In this document: positions 25,501 to 31,700 of the stretch, piece by piece | Layout of the letters: each line of letters starts with the position of its first letter | Position numbering within the stretch: the stretch's first letter is position 1 | Origin: an uncultured Lachnospiraceae bacterium | GTDB taxonomy: Bacteria > Bacillota > Clostridia > Lachnospirales > Lachnospiraceae | Reading direction: 5' to 3' | NCBI GenBank assembly: GCA_902779575.1 | Contig: CACZBW010000023.1 | Coordinates: 1-56,481 of the forward strand | Length of the DNA stretch: 56,481 bases | Notes under the pieces: generated by a model | Told to the model about the DNA's origin: nothing | The model's input: the letters and a program-made list of their open reading frames with translations, nothing else | The model's database searches: none | Position numbers and translations under genes: made by a program

Positions 25501-25702
25501 GGAAGCCGGCTTCGAGGTACAGGATCATATCGACGTATATGAAAGCGGAAACGACCGGATCCGCGGGATCATGCAGAAATTTGAGGAAGAGCTGAAGAAG
25601 GAAGTCCTGGCCGAGTCGATCAGTTATGACGAAACGGACGGCTACGTCAAGGAATGGACGGTCAACGGCGAAAAAGTGACCCTGGGCGTGAAGAAGCGCT
25701 GA
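22553..25702 (+). CDS. ileS: Isoleucyl-tRNA synthetase, type 2-like
   Basis: 1049 residues from ATG 22553, with GGAGGAG upstream. It activates isoleucine and charges tRNA-Ile in the cytosol. HIGH is at 56-59 (PHIGH), GWDTHGLP follows at 85-92, the editing domain includes WTTTPWTLPSN, and KMSKS is at 601-605. The surrounding sequence (ANGKPHIGHVLT, IKDMIPRYHAMKG) and the long C-terminal anticodon-binding region without a terminal zinc finger resemble the eukaryote-like 'type 2' IleRS of mycobacteria and some Firmicutes rather than the B. subtilis type 1 enzyme. Type 2 enzymes are generally less sensitive to mupirocin; applying that here is inference. CPRC, CWRC and CGEC/CPEC pairs are probable zinc sites. 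glgP follows after 22 bases and is probably co-transcribed. Confidence 0.97.
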   Translation: MLYDKVNTDLNFVDREKEVNDFWKKEDIFQKSMKQREGAPYYTFYDGPPTANGKPHIGHVLTRVIKDMIPRYHAMKGQYVPRKAGWDTHGLPVELQVEKELGLNGKEQIEAYGMEPFIQKCKESVWQYKGMWEDFSDTVGFWADMENPYVTYYDDYIESEWWALKKIWDRKLLYKGFKVVPYCPRCGTPLSAQEVAQGYRLVKERSAIVRFKALDEENLYYLAWTTTPWTLPSNTALCVNPDETYIKVKAADGYTYIMAEALAEKVLGPLGEYEVLERCVGTDLEYRPYEPLFEGAGKAAEKQRKKSHFVTCDNYVTMTDGTGIVHIAPAFGEDDGRIGRSYDLPFIQFVDGAGNMTADTPYEGVFVKKADPMILKDLEKEGKLFDAPKFEHEYPHCWRCDTPLIYYARESWFIKMTAVKDELIENNNTVNWIPPSIGKGRFGDWLENVQDWGISRNRYWGTPLPVWECGECGKQICIGSREELKEYSGREDAMTVELHRPYIDEFICTCPECGKKAMKRVPEVIDCWFDSGAMPFAQHHYPFENKETFEKQFPAAFISEAVDQTRGWFYSLMAESTLLFHQSSYQNVIVLGLVLDGNGQKMSKSKGNAVDPFEALKKHGADAIRWYFYVNSAPWLPNRFHDKAVQEGQRKFLGTLWNTYAFYVLYANIDEFDPSKYTLDYDQLPVMDKWLISRMNTMIRDVDSDLDAYRIPEAARALESFVDDMSNWYVRRCRDRFWAGGMEQDKINAYMTLYEALKNLCKCAAPMIPFMTEEIYQNIVRRVEPDAPESVHLCDFPEADVTKIDSELERRMDEVLNIVVMGRAARNDASIKNRQPIGRMFVKAAAELPRFFADIITDELNVKNIAFTEDVRAFTSYSFKPQLRTVGPKYGKLLGGIRKYLGEVDGNNAMDELRANGSIKFDVNGSEVVLSEEDLLIDTAQTTGYVSQQNGELTVVLDTNLTPELVEEGFVRELVSKIQTMRKEAGFEVQDHIDVYESGNDRIRGIMQKFEEELKKEVLAESISYDETDGYVKEWTVNGEKVTLGVKKR

Positions 25703-25724
25703 GAGAATACAAGGGGAGGAATCA

Positions 25725-28268
25725 ATGGAGAATATTACCCAAAATGAACGAGCGGCTTTCAATGAAGCTGTAAAAGCGAACATGAGAATGTTCCATCAGA
25801 GGAGATTTGAACGGGCCGTTTTCAAAGAGGCGGTTAAAGATAATGTAAGAACCCTGTACAGAAAGACACTGCGGGAGGCAAGTACCCAGCAGATCTTCCA
25901 GGCTGTATCCTTTGCCGTCAAGGATGTGATCATCGACAACTGGATGGCGACCCAGCAGCAGATGGACCAGGATGATCCGAAGATCCTCTACTACATGTCC
26001 ATGGAATTCCTGATGGGACGCGCCCTGGGCAACAACCTGATCAACCTGACCGCCTATAAGGAAGTCAAGGCAGCGCTCGAGGAGATGGGACTGGATATCA
26101 ACGTGATTGAGGACCAGGAGCCGGATCCGGCGCTCGGAAACGGCGGTCTCGGCCGTCTTGCGGCATGTTTCCTGGATTCCCTGGCTACGCTGGGTTATCC
26201 GGCCTACGGCTGCGGCATCCGTTACAGATACGGCATGTTCAAGCAGAAAATCGAGAACGGCTACCAGATGGAGGTTCCGGATGACTGGCTGCGCAACGGC
26301 AACCCCTTCGAACTGAAGAGACCGGAATACGCGAAGCTGATCAAATTCGGCGGCTACGTCAGAGTGGAATACAACGAGCGGCTGCACCGCAACAAGTACA
26401 TCCAGGAAAATTATCAGTCTGTCCGCGCGGTGCCGTATGACATGCCGATCGTCGGATACGGCAACAATATGGTAAATACCCTGCGTGTCTGGGATGCGGA
26501 AGCCATCAATGATTTCCAGCTGGACTCCTTCGACAAGGGCGACTACCAGAAGGCTGTGGAGCAGGAGAACCTGGCACGCAATATCGTTGAGGTTCTGTAC
26601 CCCAATGACAATCATTACGCCGGCAAGGAGCTGAGACTGAAGCAGCAGTATTTCTTCATTTCCGCGTCCGTGCAGGAGGCTGTGTCCAAATACAAGAAGA
26701 CACACGACGATATCCATAAGCTCTATGAGAAGGTTACCATTCAGATGAATGATACCCATCCGACCGTGGCGGTCGCAGAGCTGATGCGGATCCTCGTCGA
26801 CGAGGAAGAACTGGAATGGGACGAGGCCTGGGCGATCACCACAAAGACTGTCGCCTATACCAATCATACGATCATGGCGGAAGCTCTTGAGAAGTGGCCC
26901 ATCGAGCTCTTCTCCCGCCTGCTTCCCCGTATTTACCAGATTGTCGAGGAGATTAACCGCCGCTTCCTTCTGGAAGTCCAGAAGAGATATCCCGGCAATC
27001 AGGAAAAAATCGCCAAGATGGCCATCATCTATGACGGCCAGGTCAAGATGGCGAACCTTGCCATCGTTGCCGGATACAGCGTAAACGGCGTTGCCCAGCT
27101 GCACACGGAAATCCTGAAGACACAGACACTGAGAGACTTCTACGAGATGTATCCGCAGAAGTTCAATAATAAGACCAACGGCATCACCCAGAGAAGATTC
27201 CTTCTTCACGGCAACCAGCTTCTGGCTGACTGGGTGACCGCGCATATCGGCGATGAGTGGATCACCGATCTTCCGCAGATCGCCAAGATGAAGATTTTCG
27301 CGGAAGACGAAAAAGCCCAGCAGGAGTTCATGAACATCAAGTATCAGAACAAGCTGAGGCTTGCCGCCTATATCAGAGAGCACAACGGCATCGAGGTGGA
27401 TCCGCGCTCGATCTTTGACGTGCAGGTCAAGAGGCTCCATGAGTACAAGAGACAGCTGATGAACATCCTGCATGTAATGTTCCTGTACGACCAGCTCAAG
27501 GATCATCCGGAGATGCCTTTCTATCCCAGAACCTTCATCTTCGGCGCGAAGGCGGCTGCGGGTTACCGCAGGGCCAAACTGACGATCAAGCTGATCAATT
27601 CCGTCGCGGACGTCATCAACAACGACAAGTCCATCAACGGAAAGATCAAGGTTGTCTTCATCGAGGATTACCGCGTATCCAACGCCGAGCTGATCTTCGC
27701 CGCAGCGGACATTTCGGAGCAGATTTCCACCGCTTCCAAGGAAGCCTCCGGAACCTCGAACATGAAATTCATGCTCAACGGAGCTCCGACCCTCGGAACC
27801 ATGGACGGCGCGAATGTTGAAATCGTGGAAGAAGTCGGCAGGGAAAACGCCTTTATCTTTGGTATGTCTTCCGAAGAGGTTATCCGCTTTGAAAATGAAG
27901 GCGGTTACGATCCGAATTTCTACTTCAATACCGATCAGGATATCCGCAGGGTACTGATGGAGCTGATCAACGGCCAGTATTCCAATGGCGATATGAACCT
28001 GTTCCGCGAGATTTATGATTCGCTGCTGACCAATAAATACGGAAGGGCCGACCAGTACTTTATTCTTGCGGACCTCAGGGATTACGACCGTGCGCGCCGT
28101 GAGATCGTCGAGGCCTACCAGGACGAGAAACGCTGGGCAAAGATGGCCATCCTCAATATGGCATCCTCCGGCAAATTCACTTCGGACCGCACGATCCAGC
28201 AGTATGTGGATGATATCTGGAAACTGCAGCCGATTAAGATCGAGGTAGATCCGTCGAGTTTTGAGTAA
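25725..28268 (+). CDS. glgP: Glycogen/alpha-glucan phosphorylase
   Basis: 847 residues, GT35 family. It releases glucose-1-phosphate from the non-reducing ends of alpha-1,4-glucans using PLP. The PLP site lies in KEASGTSNMKFMLNGA, with lysine K681 at the family position, followed by GTMDGANVEI. N-terminal family stretches are YYMSMEFLMGRALGNNL and EPDPALGNGGLGRLAACF. It starts at ATG 25725 with GGGGAGGAATC upstream. Its place 22 bases after ileS is not a functional pairing I know of; no other glycogen gene is in the window. A G+C-rich repeat of CCGCCCGGGC follows the stop (about 28318-28341) but lacks a T tract. Confidence 0.97.
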   Translation: MENITQNERAAFNEAVKANMRMFHQRRFERAVFKEAVKDNVRTLYRKTLREASTQQIFQAVSFAVKDVIIDNWMATQQQMDQDDPKILYYMSMEFLMGRALGNNLINLTAYKEVKAALEEMGLDINVIEDQEPDPALGNGGLGRLAACFLDSLATLGYPAYGCGIRYRYGMFKQKIENGYQMEVPDDWLRNGNPFELKRPEYAKLIKFGGYVRVEYNERLHRNKYIQENYQSVRAVPYDMPIVGYGNNMVNTLRVWDAEAINDFQLDSFDKGDYQKAVEQENLARNIVEVLYPNDNHYAGKELRLKQQYFFISASVQEAVSKYKKTHDDIHKLYEKVTIQMNDTHPTVAVAELMRILVDEEELEWDEAWAITTKTVAYTNHTIMAEALEKWPIELFSRLLPRIYQIVEEINRRFLLEVQKRYPGNQEKIAKMAIIYDGQVKMANLAIVAGYSVNGVAQLHTEILKTQTLRDFYEMYPQKFNNKTNGITQRRFLLHGNQLLADWVTAHIGDEWITDLPQIAKMKIFAEDEKAQQEFMNIKYQNKLRLAAYIREHNGIEVDPRSIFDVQVKRLHEYKRQLMNILHVMFLYDQLKDHPEMPFYPRTFIFGAKAAAGYRRAKLTIKLINSVADVINNDKSINGKIKVVFIEDYRVSNAELIFAAADISEQISTASKEASGTSNMKFMLNGAPTLGTMDGANVEIVEEVGRENAFIFGMSSEEVIRFENEGGYDPNFYFNTDQDIRRVLMELINGQYSNGDMNLFREIYDSLLTNKYGRADQYFILADLRDYDRARREIVEAYQDEKRWAKMAILNMASSGKFTSDRTIQQYVDDIWKLQPIKIEVDPSSFE

Positions 28269-28429
28269 AGGACTGCGGGAAACCGTGAGACAGTGAGGGC
28301 CAGCCGAGATCCGTTCCGCCCGGGCTGAATTCCGCCCGGGCCTGCGGCGGCTTCAGCTGCTGAATTCCGTCGGGACTGTTCTGTTCTTACACTCCATCTG
28401 CAGAGGTGGAATCTCAATGGGGCGACAAG

Positions 28430-29461
28430 ATGAAGATTGAGAAAATCAATGAAAATCAGATCCGCTGCACACTGACCAGGGCTGATCTTGAGAAACGTCA
28501 GATCAAGCTGTCTGAGCTGGCTTACGGCAGTGAAAAGGCAAGAGCACTGTTCCGGGAGATGATGCTGCAGGCATTTCAGGAATTCGGATTTGAAGTGCAC
28601 AATATACCGCTTATGATCGAGGCCGTGCCGGCCGGGGCGGATCAGCTGGTCCTGCTTGTCACAAAGGTACAGGATCCGGAAGAGCTCGACGCACGCTTCT
28701 CCCATTTCTCGCCTGATACCGGCCGCATGGAAGAAAACGGCCCGAGCCTTACCGATGTGCTTTCGGGGGCGGATGACGTCCTGAATCTTCTGAAAAAATT
28801 CAGCCAGGCGCGCGCCGGCGGACATCAGAGTACAGACAGCAGCATGGCGGGAGGCGAACGTTCCGACGGGGCCGCTTCTCAGGCCGGCGCGTCTGCGGAG
28901 AGGGCAGAAAGCCCGGCGGAGGATAAAGAGACCCGGCCTGAAGAGAAGGATGCGCGGGAAGGAAACAGTGCCCGGACTTCCTCTTCGGGAAGCAAAAACG
29001 CGGGTCATGCGGGAACTGCCGGAGCTTCCGCAGGGAAGACTGGAAAAAGAGACAGATCCGGATCCGCGAATGAGGGACAGGCCGGCACAGCGCCTCGTCC
29101 GGGTCAGACCGGGCCGGGGTTCAGCAGTCCGCAGAATCCGAATTCGATGACCGAGGAGGAGATCTACCAGTATACCAGGTTTTATCTCTTCCGGGATCTT
29201 GAGAGCGTCGTGAGCGCGGCCAGACGGATCGGCGAAGATTATAAGGGTGAGAATACACTCTATAAAAATCCGGACGACGGGGCTTTCTATCTTCTGGTCC
29301 GCAAGCAGGATACGGAGCCGGAGCAGTTTAACCGGATCTGCAATCTGCTGTCCGAGTATGCGATGCCGATGGATTATACAACCGGAATGGATGAATTCTT
29401 CCGGGAGCATATGAAGGTGATCGTGGACAACTTTGCGCTGCAGAGGCTCAGAGTGATCTGA
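28430..29461 (+). CDS. mecA: MecA-like adaptor protein with an expanded linker
   Basis: 343 residues, against about 220-240 for B. subtilis MecA. Residues 1-80 match the N-terminal substrate-binding domain (MKIEKINENQIRCTLTRADL, then FFREMM-like ALFREMMLQAF and GFEVHNIPLMIEAVP). Residues about 250-343 match the C-terminal ClpC-binding domain (YLFRDLESVVSAAR, LYKNPDDGAFYLLV, EYAMPMDYT, EHMKVIVDNFALQRL). Between them is a low-complexity Gly/Ser/Ala/Glu/Arg region of about 130 residues. MecA delivers substrates such as ComK to ClpCP; here the partner is unknown. The ATG at 28430 opens the conserved domain; the frame reaches a GTG at 28406 without a ribosome site. The Shine-Dalgarno is weak (GGGGCGA), suggesting modest translation. 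A perfect terminator follows at 29609. Confidence 0.92.
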   Translation: MKIEKINENQIRCTLTRADLEKRQIKLSELAYGSEKARALFREMMLQAFQEFGFEVHNIPLMIEAVPAGADQLVLLVTKVQDPEELDARFSHFSPDTGRMEENGPSLTDVLSGADDVLNLLKKFSQARAGGHQSTDSSMAGGERSDGAASQAGASAERAESPAEDKETRPEEKDAREGNSARTSSSGSKNAGHAGTAGASAGKTGKRDRSGSANEGQAGTAPRPGQTGPGFSSPQNPNSMTEEEIYQYTRFYLFRDLESVVSAARRIGEDYKGENTLYKNPDDGAFYLLVRKQDTEPEQFNRICNLLSEYAMPMDYTTGMDEFFREHMKVIVDNFALQRLRVI

Positions 29462-29608
29462 AGAAACGCTGCTGTTCACAGCCGGTCTGAAGTCAGGTTC
29501 CGGTTCGTCGTCTCTGCACGTAAGAAACAGGTCCTGATTTCAACTCAGGCCTGCGAAGCAGGAGCCCGGAGCGTTCCGAAAGAACGTCCTGACATACAGA
29601 AAACACAG

Positions 29609-29642
29609 AAGGAGATCCGCCGGAAACAGCGGATCTCCTTTT
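29609..29642. terminator. Bidirectional terminator between mecA and ferredoxin
   Basis: A perfect 12-bp stem AAGGAGATCCGC/GCGGATCTCCTT (29609-29620, 29629-29640) with loop CGGAAACA and short T tract. It serves the convergent mecA (plus) and ferredoxin (minus) genes. The minus-strand reading also has AA...TT flanks but few T residues. Confidence 0.88.
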
Positions 29643-29682
29643 AGATTGCAATCAGATAATTGAATAGCCCGGTAAACCGGAA

Positions 29683-29853
29683 TTACGGAGCCTGGATCGC
29701 TCCTGTCGGACATGCATCTGCGCAGGTTCCGCATTCGATGCAGGCATTCGCGTCAATCTCAAACTTGCCATCGCCTTCATGGATGGCTTCAACCGGGCAC
29801 TCACCGGCACATGTTCCGCAAGCTACGCATTCATCAGTAATTGTGTATGCCAT
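29683..29853 (-). CDS. 2[4Fe-4S] ferredoxin
   Basis: 56 residues from ATG 29853, with GGAGGAG at proper spacing. Two clusters of four cysteines, each CxxCxxCxxxCP (CVACGTCAGECP and CIECGTCADACP), give a classical clostridial ferredoxin, a small low-potential electron carrier serving hydrogenase, pyruvate:ferredoxin oxidoreductase and similar cytosolic enzymes. The upstream frame adds only MEEFI and lacks a ribosome site. Transcription appears to come from a minus-strand promoter with -35 TTGACT (29945-29940) and a weak TGTATT -10 (29922-29917), bordered by a 26-base inverted repeat. It is divergent from the DUF1858 redox gene. Confidence 0.96.
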   Translation of the reverse strand: MAYTITDECVACGTCAGECPVEAIHEGDGKFEIDANACIECGTCADACPTGAIQAP

Positions 29854-29944
29854 AATAAACTCCTCCAATTAAGTAATATACTCTCCCGGAATGTCTCCGG
29901 CTGCTTTATTCATTCTAATACACGGCGCTTGTTTTCACAAGTCA

Positions 29945-29970
29945 AATTTTATCAGAAGAATGATAAAATT
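29945..29970. promoter_or_regulatory. Inverted repeat at the ferredoxin promoter
   Basis: AATTTTATCA-GAAGAA-TGATAAAATT, perfect 10-base arms with a 6-base spacer, lies just upstream of and touching the minus-strand -35 of the ferredoxin gene. Its size and position fit a dimeric regulator. The half-site TGATAA recalls Fur-family half-sites, but the orientation and spacing do not match a Fur or PerR box. Confidence 0.6.
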
Positions 29971-30000
29971 CACAAAATAGGAAATACAATTAGAGGTCTC

Positions 30001-30017
30001 ACTGACGAAACGTCAGT
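30001..30017. promoter_or_regulatory. Second inverted repeat, TetR-operator-like
   Basis: ACTGACG-AAA-CGTCAGT, perfect 7-base arms. The TGAC...GTCA core is common in TetR-family operators. It lies in the 399-base gap 29854-30252 between the divergent ferredoxin and DUF1858 genes, about 100 bases upstream of the DUF1858 promoter. No TetR-type gene is present in the window. Confidence 0.55.
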
Positions 30018-30118
30018 CAGTTGTACCTAACCAACACACGCTGGTCCGTCGGATCAGGACTGGATTGACTGAACCGGGAACAGTAACTGGGACCAAACTA
30101 AATTGCGCAAAATATATC

Positions 30119-30147
30119 TTGCCACAGGGAACGGTTCAGAGTATAAT
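30119..30147 (+). promoter_or_regulatory. Promoter of the DUF1858 gene
   Basis: -35 TTGCCA (30119-30124), 17-base spacer, perfect -10 TATAAT (30142-30147). The leader of about 100 bases contains two small hairpins, GGTCT-GCG-AGACC and CCGGC-AGA-GCCGG. Confidence 0.75.
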
Positions 30148-30252
30148 TCAGCCATATGACGGTCTGCGAGACCGCAGAAAAGCAGTTTTACAGATAAGCC
30201 GGCAGAGCCGGATTTATTAAAACGAAGAAGGTTTAACAGGAGGAAATACCCA

Positions 30253-30471
30253 ATGGCAGAAAAGGCAATGGTTACAAAGGATATGACAATCGGTGAGATC
30301 ATCCGTCTCGACGCGGATCTGGCCGGCGTACTGATGAGCGGCGGCATGCACTGCATAGGCTGCCCGGCTTCCCAGGGAGAGAGCCTTGAAGAAGCGGCTT
30401 ATGTACATGGAATCGATCCGGATCTTCTGCTGGTCCGCCTGAATGCTTTTTTGGATTCAAAGCAGCAGTAA
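30253..30471 (+). CDS. DUF1858 / hybrid-cluster-protein-associated redox disulfide protein
   Basis: 72 residues. The sequence [49 protein letters not shown] is the DUF1858 domain (ScdA N-terminal-like), also known as the prismane-associated redox disulfide domain, with a CxxC pair (CIGC) at about residues 34-37. It is often encoded near hybrid cluster protein or iron-sulfur redox genes and is thought to act in redox or nitrosative-stress repair; the exact reaction is unknown. Here it is divergent from a 2[4Fe-4S] ferredoxin, which fits a redox theme. ATG 30253 follows CAGGAGGAA. It has its own promoter and terminator, so it is monocistronic. Confidence 0.92.
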   Translation: MAEKAMVTKDMTIGEIIRLDADLAGVLMSGGMHCIGCPASQGESLEEAAYVHGIDPDLLLVRLNAFLDSKQQ

Positions 30472-30499
30472 GATTTTCATTATTCAGACTGTTTTCTGG

Positions 30500-30536
30500 A
30501 CAGCGTCGGGATAACCGGCGCTGTTTTCTTTTTTTC
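30500..30536 (+). terminator. Rho-independent terminator of the DUF1858 gene
   Basis: ACAGCGTCGG/CCGGCGCTGT stem (one T-G pair) with loop GATAA, followed by TTTTCTTTTTTT. It lies 28 bases after the stop codon. Confidence 0.9.
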
Positions 30537-31000
30537 TGCCCGCAGCAGTCCGGGACAGGTTTCTGATGTCACATGCACGGCATTACACAGTAAATGCAAC
30601 ATTACGGGATGCATCCCCTCTCTTTACGAGGTCCTATATTGGCTCTTTTTTCGAAACAGGACGGTGCAGGAGCAGAATAATGAGCCTCCCTTTCTGCGGC
30701 TTCCACAAAGACGCGGCCGGATCTTCGTTGCATTTGCCGAATTCGCTGAATGTCACACAAATGTTCTGGATGCCTCCGCAGAGCAGGGCTATAATATAGA
30801 CACGCAGATCGATGGAATCATTTCTACATGGAGATCTCCACAGCTCTTATCAGGGTCATTTCTTACCTGTCCGGATCAGGTCTGATCAAATCATCCTTCT
30901 GCCGACATTACATTTACCATATGGAATCAGGCAAAGTCTCTGGCAGATTGCGGAATGATACATCACAGTGCACCTCCGCTGCCTGTTGGAGGAAATCACT
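30537..31000. other. Gene-free region, no assigned function
   Basis: 464 bases, less G+C-rich than the neighbours. I checked for tmRNA, RNase P RNA, SRP RNA and 6S-like cores and saw none. A perfect TATAAT at about 30790-30796 (GGCTATAATATAG) has no convincing -35; if used, transcription would give a 200-base leader for the small gene at 31001. No repeat was seen. Confidence 0.4.
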
Positions 31001-31318
31001 ATGAAGTATGGAAAAATCGAACATGTTGCCAAATTCAGACGTGACAGCAGGAGCGTCTACGAGTTCCTGCAGAAATATGTGCGGGCAGGCTGTACCGTCT
31101 GCCTGGAAGGAAAGGAGGCGCTGCCGGACGAGATAGCGACGGCTTGTCTGCGTGAAAATGTCAGTTACATGATGGATTTTGTCCCTTCCGAGGACAGTCC
31201 GTTCCGGATCTCACGGATCGATTTCACAAAGATCCGCGAAGAGGGGGATGAACTGCCTGATGAAAACAGTTCCGGCAGGCATTCGAAGATAACCAGCTAT
31301 GAAGGCTGGTGCAGCTGA
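31001..31318 (+). CDS. Hypothetical small protein (105 aa)
   Basis: I do not recognise this protein. It is soluble, with basic N-terminal residues (KIEHVAKFRRDSRSVYEFLQKYV), two cysteines close together (GCTVCLEG), a third in the middle, and an acidic/Ser-rich C terminus ending EGWCS. No signal peptide or membrane helix. The ATG at 31001 follows TTGGAGGAAATC, a strong ribosome site, and the frame has normal codon use, which supports a real gene; the open frame extends to a GTG at 30968 without a ribosome site. It stands alone between gene-free regions. A domain search of the first 75 residues would be decisive. Confidence 0.6.
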   Translation: MKYGKIEHVAKFRRDSRSVYEFLQKYVRAGCTVCLEGKEALPDEIATACLRENVSYMMDFVPSEDSPFRISRIDFTKIREEGDELPDENSSGRHSKITSYEGWCS

Positions 31319-31477
31319 CCGCCCGCAAACGGGCCGGAACCGGAACGGGGGACAGAGCATTCAGTCTGCAGCGAATTTCCCCGCATTATGCAGAACCGGC
31401 CTGCAGCCGGGAACAAAGAGCGGCCGCGGGCGGAGATTATATGATTTTTCATATGCTTTTTCTTAAGATTTTCACAA

Positions 31478-31506
31478 TCGACTAACCGTTATGAACTTGT
31501 TATACT
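31478..31506 (+). promoter_or_regulatory. Promoter upstream of the GH18 gene
   Basis: -35 TCGACT (31478-31483), 17-base spacer and -10 TATACT (31501-31506) preceded by TGT, an extended -10. It lies in the 382-base gap 31319-31700. The leader contains two overlapping, mutually exclusive small hairpins around CTCTCAGTTTTGAGAACTG (31538-31557); otherwise nothing is recognised in the gap. Confidence 0.6.
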
Positions 31507-31700
31507 TACGGTTGTATGTAGGATTATGCTGTTCATGTCTCTCAGTTTTGAGAACTGGTCCGCGGCCGCATCCTTTCTGATGAGAGGAACCGCGCCTCAG
31601 GAAAGACCGCTCCGGAATCACTCAACGGATGTTTCGCGGAACCCTTTTCACGACGGACCGGCGGAAGGCGGACAGTTTACTGCAGTAAAGGAGGAGATTC

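Noticed and set aside
30537-31000. tmRNA, RNase P, SRP or 6S RNA gene
   Set aside because: None of the conserved cores is present; only a lone TATAAT was found.
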